Source: Shewanella intestini
Lineage (GTDB): Bacteria > Pseudomonadota > Gammaproteobacteria > Enterobacterales > Shewanellaceae
Length of the DNA: 64,000 bases
Reading direction: 5' to 3'
Assembly: GCF_018221465.1 (NCBI RefSeq)
Contig: NZ_JAAIKR010000018.1
Span: forward strand, 1 to 64,000
Part shown: positions 9,398 to 18,699 of the stretch, piece after piece
Layout of the letters: the number at the start of each line of letters is the position of its first letter
Position numbering within the stretch: the stretch's first letter is position 1
Position numbers and translations under genes: made by a program
Notes under the pieces: generated by a model
What the model was told of the DNA's origin: nothing
Seen by the model: only the letters and a program-made list of their open reading frames with translations
Databases searched by the model: none

Positions 9398-10906
9398 CTA
9401 ATGGTGATGCTTATGTTGTTTTATTAACATTAATTTGGCTAAAAATTGGCGAGGCCCAACCCGCAATAAGCTGGCACTAAACAATAAACTGACCAGCGTT
9501 AAACTGACAATATTTATCCACTCTGGTAAGGCTAACGCCTGTTGCTTAGGTAATTCGACCCAATAACTAACGCTGACTAGCGCCATTAATATGAATAATG
9601 ATGTTATTACTTGTCGTGGTTTCATTAATTTACATTGTGCCAAATTAATTAGTGGAGCGGCAATAACAGCAAATATAATCGCAATAGGCGTCCAACCGCT
9701 TAACGCAAGAGAAACCGCTAATATTGCTGCGCCTAAGTTACAAAAACGCAGTGGGATAAAGACACACAATAAAATGGCTACTTGTAACCAAGGTGCAGAC
9801 AACGGTACCGAAGGGTGGCCAATCACATTGGCTACGACCAAACTAAAGATTATCCATGGGGCACTGCGGTCCACCGTGTGGGCGAAGCCAAACTGCCAAG
9901 CTGATGTGGGTAATTGGCTATGTGGGTCCGTTAACTCAACTTTTTGATGAGTGAGGTAAAGCGTGAGTAACAGCGCTGCGAGAAAATGCAGTAAACCATA
10001 AGTTGGCCCCAGTAAAGCCAAGGTAAGGATCATTGACTCAGGGCCAATCAAACGTTGTAGCCAGCGTTTATTGAGCTGTGGGTTGTTTGGCCTACAGTTT
10101 AAGTGATAGCGCAATGTCGCGGCTAAATAACAGAGAATTAAGTAAGGCGACACTAACAATGACCATTCCAATAGTTGGGCGAATCCGTGGCTATGGTGAT
10201 GATGCTCACCGCCCGTTTCTAATGACAATAACGATGCCAATAAAGCAAGCCCAAGCAAACTACCTATGCCTGCTTGGTACTCGTATTTTCCTTGCTTATC
10301 TTCGGTGTGATGCCCATGAGGTTGATGCAATACCACATGCAAAATAGAGCCAGTTACAAATGCTTGTAAATATGCGGTATTTTCTAAACTAATATGGTGT
10401 AAAAGTTGTTCACTACCAAAGTAACCTACGCAAGTTAGCACAATCATGCTGGCAATAACTGCGCTTGCCCAACGACTGCCCACTTGCGGTTTTAACAACC
10501 ACCAAATGGCTAAACCTACGGGTAAACGGTGTAAGATAATGCCTAATGCCAGTAAAATTGAATAATCATCACGTTGTGCTAAAACCATTGCACCACCATC
10601 AGTTACGGTGTGCAAGAACAAGCCAGCAATACCTAAGGTTAGGGTGATGTTGTGGGTAATATTGGAATATTGATGAAATACTCGTTCACTGGCTGTCGGA
10701 CCCCAAAGCCCTAAGACCACGAACAATAACGACAATGGTCCGCCATGTTCTAGTAGCTCAGGTAATATATGGATCAGTACCAAGCCACCTAAGGCGACAA
10801 AAATAAATCCGTCTAACCCTTTTTGCAGACCACTACCCGATGAAAAATAACGGTAAAAAAGGGGCCCTAATAGTAATGCAATGCAACTAGCGACTAAATA
10901 GAACAT
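9398..10906 (-). CDS. ZIP-like polytopic membrane protein with histidine-rich segment
   Basis: The 502-residue protein has about a dozen hydrophobic segments. The N-terminal half resembles ZIP metal transporters: FLHTVTDGGAM and LHRLPVGLAIWW occupy the places of the metal-binding HNxxDG and HExPE helices, and a GGEHHHHSHG loop lies near residue 235. The C-terminal half holds further membrane segments of a permease-like kind that I cannot assign, and the protein ends in HKHHH. It may move a divalent metal, probably zinc. It is much longer than a usual ZIP protein of 250-300 residues, so a fusion or a distinct subfamily is possible. Confidence 0.62.
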   Translation of the reverse strand: MFYLVASCIALLLGPLFYRYFSSGSGLQKGLDGFIFVALGGLVLIHILPELLEHGGPLSLLFVVLGLWGPTASERVFHQYSNITHNITLTLGIAGLFLHTVTDGGAMVLAQRDDYSILLALGIILHRLPVGLAIWWLLKPQVGSRWASAVIASMIVLTCVGYFGSEQLLHHISLENTAYLQAFVTGSILHVVLHQPHGHHTEDKQGKYEYQAGIGSLLGLALLASLLSLETGGEHHHHSHGFAQLLEWSLLVSPYLILCYLAATLRYHLNCRPNNPQLNKRWLQRLIGPESMILTLALLGPTYGLLHFLAALLLTLYLTHQKVELTDPHSQLPTSAWQFGFAHTVDRSAPWIIFSLVVANVIGHPSVPLSAPWLQVAILLCVFIPLRFCNLGAAILAVSLALSGWTPIAIIFAVIAAPLINLAQCKLMKPRQVITSLFILMALVSVSYWVELPKQQALALPEWINIVSLTLVSLLFSASLLRVGPRQFLAKLMLIKQHKHHH

Positions 10907-11020
10907 GATTTATTCCATAAAATGTAAGCACGAAAGTATATCACCTTTATATTTGATTGTAGTTGCCTGTATTAGATGTAATAAATTAGGCGATGTGCGA
11001 AGCGCTACGCCTAATTTAAC

Positions 11021-11620
11021 TTAGATTGATTTAGCAAAAGCCAAGTAATCAATAATACCATCTAGCAACATCTGTACTGCAATCATTACCAGTAACATAC
11101 CCATCAACCTTTCTACCGCAGTTAAGCCTTTTTCACCTAATAAACGGTGGAACAAGTCTGACATCATTAAAATAACCGCACTTAAAAACCAAGCTCCGAA
11201 TAGAGCAAGGCTCCAATCGCCCATCCGGTTTGGATCGGCATGTGCTAATAGTAACAACGCGGCTAAAATTGAAGGTCCTGCGACTAATGGAATTGCTAGT
11301 GGTACGATAAAAGGTTCTTCACCTGCAGCTACGCCACTTAATCCACCTTCCGTTGGGAAAATCATTTTAATACCAATTAAAAACAGAATGATCCCGCCTG
11401 CAATCGATACAGCTTCTTTCTTTAAACTTAAGAAGTTAAGGATTTGTTCGCCGGTAAATAAAAATAACATCATAATGGCTAATGAGACCAACAACTCTCG
11501 AATAATAATCTTACGGCGGCGCTTTTTTTCGACGTGCTTTAATACGGCGGTAAAGACGGGCAAATTGCCAAGAGGGTCCATAATTAAAAAAAGCATTATG
11601 GCGGCAGAAAGGGTTTCCAT
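11021..11620 (-). CDS. yhgN: MarC/YhgN family integral membrane protein
   Basis: This 199-residue protein has six predicted membrane segments and follows E. coli YhgN closely: an IMDPLGNLP segment near the N-terminus, AGGIILFLIGIKMIFP, EEPFIVPLAIPLVAGPSILA and LLGEKGLTAVERLMG. The family is of uncertain transport function. The ATG at 11620 is chosen because an AGGA ribosome site lies about 8 bases upstream and the resulting N-terminus aligns with YhgN; a longer frame to 11716 would add an unrelated 32 residues. It stands alone. Confidence 0.85.
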   Translation of the reverse strand: METLSAAIMLFLIMDPLGNLPVFTAVLKHVEKKRRRKIIIRELLVSLAIMMLFLFTGEQILNFLSLKKEAVSIAGGIILFLIGIKMIFPTEGGLSGVAAGEEPFIVPLAIPLVAGPSILAALLLLAHADPNRMGDWSLALFGAWFLSAVILMMSDLFHRLLGEKGLTAVERLMGMLLVMIAVQMLLDGIIDYLAFAKSI

Positions 11621-12123
11621 TAGATTTCCTAGAACGATATTTCTTAAGTAGCAGTAAGTCACAAATGGTAGCATATTTTGCAGTGACTTAAGCATTATTA
11701 AGTTGTTGTTATTCACTTAAAGTCGCCGCAAAACCAGTGATTTTTACTGATATTTTTTAATGATGTTAACCCCATTCATATTGCGAGTTTGTTTCGCGTC
11801 ACTTAAACGTACAAATATCATGTATTTAATGTGTGGCTTCTGTTGCTATTTTGTGAGGTGTTTGTATAGTTTTATTGGTGGTGTCACAATGCTGCTAATG
11901 GATAATCGCGCAATAAACACGGTTATAAGTAAAGCCATAAACCTAATTATAAACAAAGTTATACAGGATTATTACTGACGTAACAGTGTGTTGTCAGTTA
12001 AACCAATCTCACTAAGCAGACATATGGTTTATTAGATTGTAAAAGTGGTGTGTAACAAGATTTAAACGTCATAGAGTAGGTTCATCAAATTTACTTTAGG
12101 TGGGATTGATAAAGGAAGTCACC
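11621..12123. other. Intergenic region upstream of the M6 peptidase and yhgN
   Basis: About 500 AT-rich bases between the divergent yhgN and M6 peptidase genes. It must hold both promoters, but I see no convincing boxes. A 72-codon open frame at 11760-11978 has no good ribosome site or recognisable family and looks like chance. No RNA gene or repeat was seen. Confidence 0.5.
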
Positions 12124-14931
12124 ATGTACAAAAAAATGAGTCTGAGCTTATGTAGCACATTTTTAGCATTAACTTGCATGGGGGCTGTTGCTGTGCCATT
12201 AGGTGGGACACCGGCCGATCCCGGCGTGATTAACAAAGAGCAAGTGCTTTACTGGTTAATTAAGCGCGGTGAAGTTGCCACTGACGCAACTGATCAACAA
12301 AAAGATGCGGCAGTGGCGAGCTTTATTCAACGAAGTCAAAACGGTGGTTATCAACCTATCGCGTTAGAGAAAAAAGCTCAGGCTCTTCGACAGAATCAAA
12401 AAAAGTCAAAAACCGTAAGAAATATGAGCATTATCGCTGATAAAGATATCACTAAAACTGTCAAGGTTATGGCTGTGTTGGTGGATTTTCCTGATCTCCC
12501 ATATGACAATAATGGCTTAAGCGCAGCAGATACTGGCATGTTTTATAACAGCTACCCAAGTTCACATTATCAAGATCTATTGTTTTCCCAAACCGGGTTT
12601 AATGGTCCACAAAGTCAGACGTTACAGTCAGCGTATCAATATTTTCAAGCCGCTTCTGGGCAAAGTTTTTTCTTTACCGGTCAAGCTTACGACTGGGTTC
12701 GCGCCGATAACAACGCGGCCTATTATGGCGGTAATGAAAACAATACAGATCGAGCCGTCCCTGAATTAGTTAAAGAAGCGGTGGTAAAAACCGTGGCAGG
12801 GTTAACGGATGCTGAGTTAGCCAGTTATGACATTGAAGATCCTTATGATCTGGACGGTGATGGTAATTTTGATGAGCCCGATGGCATGATTGATCACATT
12901 ATGCTGTTTCACTCCAGCATTGGTGAGGAAGCGGGTGGTGGCATGTTAGGTGAAGATGCTATCTGGTCACACCGATTTTTTGTCGACAGTCATACCACCG
13001 GTTACACTATTCCTGGTCGCGATATGAAAATTTTTGGCTACACCGTGCAACCCATCGATGCCGCAGTTGGAGTGTGTACGCATGAGTTTGGCCATGATCT
13101 TGGTTTACCCGATGAATATGATATTAATACCTCATCCGAAGACGGTTCTCCTGTGGGAGCTTGGTCTTTAATGTCGGGCGGGAGTTGGACTGGCAGTATT
13201 CCTGGCGCGCAGCCAAGTGGGTTTAGCCCTTATGCCCGCTCATACTTACAACAACAGCTCAAAGGGAAGTGGGTGAATGAACAAGTGATTCCACTTAGCA
13301 GTATTGGTGATGCAGGTGTAGAAGTTAAGTTGCATCATGCAGTTGAGTCGGATCAAGTGAATCAACTATCGATTAATCTTCCTTCCAATCTGATCGCGTT
13401 TAAAGCGCCTTATGCCGGTGAGTATCAATATTACTCTGGTCAAGGCCATATGCTTAACAATCGCATGTCATTTGAACTGAACTTACCCACTTCTGCAACG
13501 TTATCGCTAGTATTCAAAGCACATTGGAATATCGAGCAAGATTACGATTATATGCAGGTGCTGATTAACAACGTTGCGTTGATTGGTAACCATACAAAAA
13601 GCGTTAATGCTTATCACGGCGAGGTAAATAATTTTATTTCTGGTCGCTCAAATACCATTGCTGGCGCTGAAGGAGCTGATGCCTGGGTTGAACTGAACTA
13701 TGACTTATCGGCCTATAGTGGACAAAATGTTACAGTGGAAATGGTTTATGTGACTGATCAAGCTGAAGGGGATTACGGTATTGCAATTGATGAGCTGGTG
13801 GTCACTGACAATGGTAATGTGATTTATCAAGACAACGCTGAAACCGTTGCGACGATGAGTCTAGCGGGGTTTAGCCGCATTAGCGATACACGTCCCGCAG
13901 AGCCAAGAAGGTACCTAGTGCAGTTGCGCTCACATTTAGCGCTTGATAGTGGATTACAACACCAAGGTTATGAGCCGGGAGTGCTGATGTGGCTAGAAGA
14001 TCTTGAACAAAACGACAATAACTCATCACAACATGCCGGTTCTGGCTTAATCGGGGTGATTGATGCCGACCAAAATCTCATTGGCCAGCATTCAACAACG
14101 GTTCAAATTCGTGATGCAGCATTTAGTTTGTTTCCACAAGGTAATTACTTCTCTGATAATCACTTAGATGGAAATAGCTTATTTGATGATTCCTTAGACT
14201 ACAGTGCGCCGTTAAAACCGCAATCAGGTATTGTGTTACCAGAGTTAGGTTTAACGATGGAGGTTATTGAACAGGCTGTTGATAGCACTACAGCAACGGT
14301 TCGTTTCAAGCGCTCTGGAGTGACAGCGATTGTTGCCCCATTAAATGCCTCTGCCACGTCAAATATGGATCAAGGGTTCGTGACATTTACTGCGCAAGTG
14401 AGCGGTGGTGATGGCAGTTACAGTTATCAATGGGATTTTGGCGATGCTGGAAATACCAGCTCTGATGTATCGCCTAGCTATACCTACAGTCAATCGGGCA
14501 TATATAACGTGACACTAACAGTGACCGATGCCAGCGGAGCAAGTAGCAAGACAGCATTTGAGATACAAGTGGTGATACTGCCTAAGGTTGCTATGCAGGT
14601 GCTCCATACTGAACTTGTCGCAACGTTAACGGCTGCAGGGGAAGACGGCTTTGGTGAGTTAAGCTACCAGTGGGATTTAGGCGATGGCAACACCAGTAGC
14701 GCAGCTTCATTGCAACATACTTATGCTCAAGCGGGGACTTATACCGTTAAGGTTACAGTGACTGATGAGCTTGGAAATAGTGCCCAAGAAAGCCAAACTA
14801 TTAATGTTGCGCAAGCAGCACAAGACCCTGCTGCAATAGAGTTAACTAATAGCGGTGACTCTGGTGGCAGTGTTGGTTGGTTGTCAATGTTAGTTTTACT
14901 GATGTTAGCGAGAATGAGAAAAACAATTTAA
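12124..14931 (+). CDS. Secreted M6 (immune inhibitor A-like) metallopeptidase with PKD domains and GlyGly-CTERM
   Basis: The 935-residue protein has a signal peptide, a long propeptide, and an M6 catalytic domain with the zinc motif HEFGH at residues 320-324 followed by DLGLPDEYD. Two PKD domains follow (about residues 750-815 and 820-895, each with a YQWDxGD motif). The C-terminus has SGGSVGW, a hydrophobic stretch and a basic tail, which is a GlyGly-CTERM sorting signal. Such tails are processed by rhombosortase and mark type II secretion substrates, so this is probably a surface or secreted protease; gsp genes lie at the other end of the window. The ATG at 12124 follows AAGGAAG and is preferred over the GTG at 12100. 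Confidence 0.88.
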   Translation: MYKKMSLSLCSTFLALTCMGAVAVPLGGTPADPGVINKEQVLYWLIKRGEVATDATDQQKDAAVASFIQRSQNGGYQPIALEKKAQALRQNQKKSKTVRNMSIIADKDITKTVKVMAVLVDFPDLPYDNNGLSAADTGMFYNSYPSSHYQDLLFSQTGFNGPQSQTLQSAYQYFQAASGQSFFFTGQAYDWVRADNNAAYYGGNENNTDRAVPELVKEAVVKTVAGLTDAELASYDIEDPYDLDGDGNFDEPDGMIDHIMLFHSSIGEEAGGGMLGEDAIWSHRFFVDSHTTGYTIPGRDMKIFGYTVQPIDAAVGVCTHEFGHDLGLPDEYDINTSSEDGSPVGAWSLMSGGSWTGSIPGAQPSGFSPYARSYLQQQLKGKWVNEQVIPLSSIGDAGVEVKLHHAVESDQVNQLSINLPSNLIAFKAPYAGEYQYYSGQGHMLNNRMSFELNLPTSATLSLVFKAHWNIEQDYDYMQVLINNVALIGNHTKSVNAYHGEVNNFISGRSNTIAGAEGADAWVELNYDLSAYSGQNVTVEMVYVTDQAEGDYGIAIDELVVTDNGNVIYQDNAETVATMSLAGFSRISDTRPAEPRRYLVQLRSHLALDSGLQHQGYEPGVLMWLEDLEQNDNNSSQHAGSGLIGVIDADQNLIGQHSTTVQIRDAAFSLFPQGNYFSDNHLDGNSLFDDSLDYSAPLKPQSGIVLPELGLTMEVIEQAVDSTTATVRFKRSGVTAIVAPLNASATSNMDQGFVTFTAQVSGGDGSYSYQWDFGDAGNTSSDVSPSYTYSQSGIYNVTLTVTDASGASSKTAFEIQVVILPKVAMQVLHTELVATLTAAGEDGFGELSYQWDLGDGNTSSAASLQHTYAQAGTYTVKVTVTDELGNSAQESQTINVAQAAQDPAAIELTNSGDSGGSVGWLSMLVLLMLARMRKTI

Positions 14932-15218
14932 TACTCAAATTACTCCTTATTACGCGTCAACGTGCTTGTAATACTTATCGCCTGTTATTGATGAGTTACC
15001 ATCGACTGTAAGGGGAAGAGGACAGGTGTAAAGGTGAGTTCAGTGTTTATTTCAGCAATAATATTAAAAGGAGCGCCTAACGTTTGAAGTATGCATGTCG
15101 CCTAATCTAAACCAGGTCTGGTCATTGTGCATTAAAAATTAACGCCAAAGTGAGTGTCATGTTTGTTGTCAGCTGGTAAATGTTAATTTTGGAGTGTACG
15201 TTTGTGTTTTAGGTACTC

Positions 15219-15788
15219 TTAAGCGTGCTTGATAATATCTTGCATCGCCGCTGGTAGAAAAATTTCACTCACAATAATCTGTTCATCAGCTAGTTCAAAG
15301 TAACGTCTTCTTCCCCATAATGTGTCAGTGACAGGTTGTTCAAGACTTAGCGCTAAACTGGCCAGTTTGCCGCAGGTTTCAAATTGAGCAACTTCAATAT
15401 TTCCCGGCCTAATTTCATTGCTATTAAATAGCAGCTCACCTAAAGGACGTGTGCCGAGGGTGGCAAAGGTATAAAGCGGGTTATCTAATATGGCTTGGGG
15501 GATGAGTGTGCGGGCAAATACCCAAGGTGTTCCATCTAGTGACAATAACACTTCGCGAATCCACATCGACGTTGAGCTTTGCTCACATTCACCTTCTAGT
15601 GGTGCATGTAAGTGTTCACCCAGTACGGTGACATCAAATTTCTGGCAATGATTCCTTAGCTTAGTTGTTAGGCTATTTTCATCGAGCAACCAGTCCCTTA
15701 AGGGCATATTTGGTAAATTATGGCTGTTTTGTGGAGAAAACCATTGAATGGCTTCACCATATGGGAAGCTAATACTAGTCACGTTCAT
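15219..15788 (-). CDS. ubiC: Chorismate pyruvate-lyase
   Basis: UbiC splits chorismate into 4-hydroxybenzoate and pyruvate, the first step of ubiquinone synthesis. The family is visible in MWIREVLLSLDGTPWVFART (key Arg), LGTRPLGELLF, LWGRRRYF and VSEIFLPA (key Glu). I chose the ATG at 15788 (189 residues), preceded by an ACGAG site. An in-frame ATG at 15845 would add 19 residues that do show some likeness to the E. coli N-terminus (LRQLKYC), so the start is open. No ubiA lies next to it. It is divergent from the FliL-like gene. Confidence 0.85.
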   Translation of the reverse strand: MNVTSISFPYGEAIQWFSPQNSHNLPNMPLRDWLLDENSLTTKLRNHCQKFDVTVLGEHLHAPLEGECEQSSTSMWIREVLLSLDGTPWVFARTLIPQAILDNPLYTFATLGTRPLGELLFNSNEIRPGNIEVAQFETCGKLASLALSLEQPVTDTLWGRRRYFELADEQIIVSEIFLPAAMQDIIKHA

Positions 15789-15910
15789 TAAAAACTCGTT
15801 ACAATACTTCAACTGCCGCAGTTTAGCACGAGCATGACTAGGCAAAAACTATAATGAACGTTTACAATATAGATTATTAATTGCGCAAGTATTTTAGGAA
15901 CCGCCCCTTG

Positions 15911-16306
15911 ATGAAAAGAATTGCCTCACTGCTGTTATTGTTAAGTCTGTTTTCTTGTTTCCATGTCGCAGCAGAAGACAAAAAAGACTATGCCTATTAC
16001 GGTTTTGAACCTGACATTGTCACAAATTATATTTCTAACCGCAAAAAGCTTGGGTTTGTTAAAATTAGCGTTGAATTGATGGTGAATGACCCTACCGATT
16101 TAGTCGCACTTGAACACCATGATCCATTATTGCGCTCTGCCATCGTTGAAATTCTTGGGAATCAAGAAGAAGATAAAGTGAAATCGCTTTCAGGCCGTGA
16201 GGAAATTCGTCGTGAATGTTTTGAAATGGTTAACCGTTTAATGCAACAAGAAACCGGAAAAGAAACCGTCGTCAACTTGCTATTTACTAAATATTTATAC
16301 GACTAA
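15911..16306 (+). CDS. FliL-like protein with signal peptide, outside a flagellar locus
   Basis: The 131-residue protein has an N-terminal hydrophobic segment (about residues 4-20) with a possible signal peptidase site after HVAA, then a FliL-type periplasmic domain: an extended strand region with VKISVELMV, then HDPLLRSAIVEILGNQ and a final helix-strand. True FliL sits at the flagellar basal body. No flagellar gene is near here, so it is a paralog of unknown role. The start is the ATG at 15911, preceded by AGGAA. Its stop overlaps the ATG of rlmF (TAATG), suggesting translational coupling. Confidence 0.72.
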   Translation: MKRIASLLLLLSLFSCFHVAAEDKKDYAYYGFEPDIVTNYISNRKKLGFVKISVELMVNDPTDLVALEHHDPLLRSAIVEILGNQEEDKVKSLSGREEIRRECFEMVNRLMQQETGKETVVNLLFTKYLYD

Positions 16307-17433
16307 TGGGCACGAAAAAAACACCCGCGTCAGAGCCGACTCTGACGCGTAAACTTCAAGTCAAACGTGCGACGGCGCAATCTAAAAAATCATCTAAAAC
16401 TATAACCGCTAAACCAACAACAGCATTGTCAAAAACACACTCAGTGAAGAAGGCTAAGGCGGCTGCACCGGTATTAACCAGTAAGGGCCTGCATCCGCTT
16501 AACAAGCATCGTCACGGCTATGACTTTACAGCTTTAGCGTTGATATCGCCCAAGTTAAATCAATATGTGCAGTTGAATCAATACGGTAATTTATCAATCG
16601 ACTTTAGCGACCCGCAGGCGGTTAAAGCACTTAACGCGGCGTTATTGGCAGAGTATGGCGTGCAACAATGGGACATCCCCAATGGCTTTTTATGCCCCCC
16701 TATACCTGGACGAGTGGATTATTTATATTATTTAGCTGACTTATTAGGTCAAAGTAACAATCAATCTAAAAAGGTTTCTATCATTGGGCTTGATATCGGC
16801 ACGGGGGCCAATGGCATTTATCCTTTCTTGGGGATTAAACAATTTCATTGGCAATTTGTTGCTTCTGATATTGATACCGTGTCACTTGATAATGTCGCCA
16901 AGATTGCCAAAGCCAATCAATTAACTTCAGCGCAGTTATCTTTACGGCATCAAGGCGATGCGAGTGCGGTTTTCAATGGCATCATCGCACCAACAGAGCA
17001 TTATGATTTTACGATGTGTAACCCTCCGTTTCATCGCTCGTTAGCCGAAGCTACAGCGGGTAGCCAGAAAAAATTAGCGAATTTAGCGGCAAATCGACAA
17101 TCAAAGCAGCCGAGAAAGGCAACAACATCCAAAACCAATGTCTTGAATTTTGGTGGCCAGAAAGCTGAATTATGGTGTGAAGGCGGTGAGCTGCAATTTA
17201 TGACGAACATGATTAATGAAAGCGTGAGGTTTGCAGGGCAGGTCCGTTGGTTTACTTCATTGATTTCAAAGTCTGAACATCTCAAACCTTGTAAAGTATT
17301 GTTGGCTAAGTGTAAGGCGGTGCAGGTGAAAGAAATTGAAATGAAACAGGGCAATAAAATTACCCGTATTTTGGCTTGGAGCTTTTTAGATTTAAAAATG
17401 CAGCAGCAATGGCGAAAGCTGAAACGTGGTTAA
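16306..17433 (+). CDS. rlmF: 23S rRNA (adenine-1618-N6)-methyltransferase
   Basis: The 375-residue protein has a lysine- and alanine-rich basic N-terminal extension (about residues 1-60) that may help RNA binding. It is followed by the RlmF core: HPLNKHRHGYDF, the SAM-binding loop GLDIGTGANGIYP, and the N6-adenine catalytic motif NPPF at residues 239-242. It methylates A1618 of 23S rRNA. It overlaps the FliL-like gene by one base and is probably translated with it. Confidence 0.93.
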   Translation: MGTKKTPASEPTLTRKLQVKRATAQSKKSSKTITAKPTTALSKTHSVKKAKAAAPVLTSKGLHPLNKHRHGYDFTALALISPKLNQYVQLNQYGNLSIDFSDPQAVKALNAALLAEYGVQQWDIPNGFLCPPIPGRVDYLYYLADLLGQSNNQSKKVSIIGLDIGTGANGIYPFLGIKQFHWQFVASDIDTVSLDNVAKIAKANQLTSAQLSLRHQGDASAVFNGIIAPTEHYDFTMCNPPFHRSLAEATAGSQKKLANLAANRQSKQPRKATTSKTNVLNFGGQKAELWCEGGELQFMTNMINESVRFAGQVRWFTSLISKSEHLKPCKVLLAKCKAVQVKEIEMKQGNKITRILAWSFLDLKMQQQWRKLKRG

Positions 17434-17497
17434 GTGTCGCTTTAACATTGCAGTAGCTAAGTGAATTTCCTTAGCCACATACCTGTTTTGATTAGCT

Positions 17498-18334
17498 TTA
17501 AAGTACATCAAATTCAATGGTTTCAGCGCCGTGATACACCAAAAAGTGCTTTCCTTTTGCTCGAGCAATTAAGGTAATCCCTAACTGTTGTGCTAACTCT
17601 AATCCCATTTGAGTGACACCACTACGAGAGAGTAATAGCGGAATCCCCATCTTAGCCACTTTTATTACCATTTCAGAGGTTAAGCGACCTGTGGTATAGA
17701 ATATTTTGTCAGCACCGGCTTGCTGATTTAGCCACATATCTCCAGCTAATGTATCGACCGCATTATGACGGCCAACATCTTCAACAAATGCTAAAATTTC
17801 ATCTTGCTGACAAATGCCGCAACCATGCACTGCACCCGCATTTTTATAGGTGTCATTATATGCACTGATATTTTTCAATAATTGGTAAATAATGGACTGT
17901 TTAATTGAAGGCGTCGGTAGCTGAATATCATCAACACCTTGCATTAATCCGCCATATACGGTGCCTTGCCCGCAACCAGACGTCACGGTTTTCTCTGCAA
18001 GCTTCGCTTCAATATCGTCAGAGGTTTCTTTGGTTATTACGACTGCTGAGCTTACGTCCCAATCAACAATGACTGACTCTAACAAGGTTAAATCACTAAT
18101 AAACCCTTGGTTTTTTAAATAACCAAGGGTGAGAGACTCTGGTTTTGCGCCAAGCGTCATTAATGTCACTATTGGGCGCCAATTTAAATAAACAGTTAAC
18201 GGCCTTTCACAAGCAACATGTTTATCTACTACCTGCCCTTTTTCATCAATCGCTTTAACGGGAAGCGTTAATGGAACCTCTGTTTCAGTTTTCACAAATT
18301 TAACATTGTTGGCCAAAGGCGTTGTTTGAGACAT
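17498..18334 (-). CDS. fdhD: FdhD-type formate dehydrogenase sulfurtransferase, with altered cysteine motif
   Basis: FdhD passes sulfur from a cysteine desulfurase to the molybdenum cofactor before insertion into formate dehydrogenase. This 278-residue homolog shows the family core (ERPLTVYLN, MTLGAKPESLTLGYL, VEDVGRHNAVDTLAG, TTGRLTSEMV). In E. coli the active loop is CGVC (Cys121, Cys124); here the same place reads GCGQGT, keeping Cys121 but with no second cysteine. A CGIC pair (Cys172, Cys175) appears later, where E. coli has a single-cysteine motif. It is divergent from the formate dehydrogenase operon, which supports its role. Confidence 0.88.
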   Translation of the reverse strand: MSQTTPLANNVKFVKTETEVPLTLPVKAIDEKGQVVDKHVACERPLTVYLNWRPIVTLMTLGAKPESLTLGYLKNQGFISDLTLLESVIVDWDVSSAVVITKETSDDIEAKLAEKTVTSGCGQGTVYGGLMQGVDDIQLPTPSIKQSIIYQLLKNISAYNDTYKNAGAVHGCGICQQDEILAFVEDVGRHNAVDTLAGDMWLNQQAGADKIFYTTGRLTSEMVIKVAKMGIPLLLSRSGVTQMGLELAQQLGITLIARAKGKHFLVYHGAETIEFDVL

Positions 18335-18527
18335 GAAATAAACCTTGTAATTCGAGAGCTAAAAACGAATATAAATTTCGCCAATAGCAATGATAATGAA
18401 GCGTGAAAAACGCTATTAAATCCTAGGCATTCAGCATAACAACTTCTTATGAGCTCAGACCAGAGATGTTTTCAATGCGTGATCTAACGCAAGTATTGAA
18501 ATGTTTAGCCATATAAATGTGAACTAA

Positions 18528-18564
18528 TGTCCCATTTTTTATTTGGAAAGGGACAAATTGTCCC
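18528..18564 (+). promoter_or_regulatory. Candidate enhancer site: three TGTCCC half-sites
   Basis: TGTCCC at 18528-18533, its reverse complement GGGACA at 18550-18555, and TGTCCC again at 18559-18564. The last two form a GGGACA-N3-TGTCCC dyad. They lie about 50-90 bases upstream of the -24 element of the sigma-54 promoter, the usual position for an enhancer-binding activator. The regulator is unknown. Confidence 0.5.
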
Positions 18565-18615
18565 GTGAGGGGGATCGATTTCGAGACCTAGGTCAAAGTT
18601 ATTATAGGATTATAG

Positions 18616-18631
18616 TTGGCACTTTTTTTGC
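18616..18631 (+). promoter_or_regulatory. Sigma-54 (-24/-12) promoter of the formate dehydrogenase operon
   Basis: TTGGCAC, five bases, then TTGC: the -24 GG (18618-18619) and -12 GC (18630-18631) are separated by exactly 10 bases, matching the consensus TGGCACG-N4-TTGC except for one T for G. Transcription should start near 18642-18644. This means an in-frame ATG at 18640 cannot be the start of the next gene. Confidence 0.82.
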
Positions 18632-18699
18632 TCTAAAATATGGGACTAAGACAAATTTTAAAATCACGTCTTAAAAATCAATGTAAGGCAACCATAACT

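Noticed and set aside
11760-11978. 72-codon frame before the M6 peptidase gene
   Set aside because: No ribosome site, AT-rich low-complexity translation and no known family.
17456-17475. Hairpin GCTAAG/CTTAGC between rlmF and fdhD as a terminator
   Set aside because: Only six pairs and no T run on either strand.
18515-18537. CRP-like site before the sigma-54 promoter
   Set aside because: The left half TGTGA is good but the right half reads GTCCC, which is better explained by the TGTCCC repeats.
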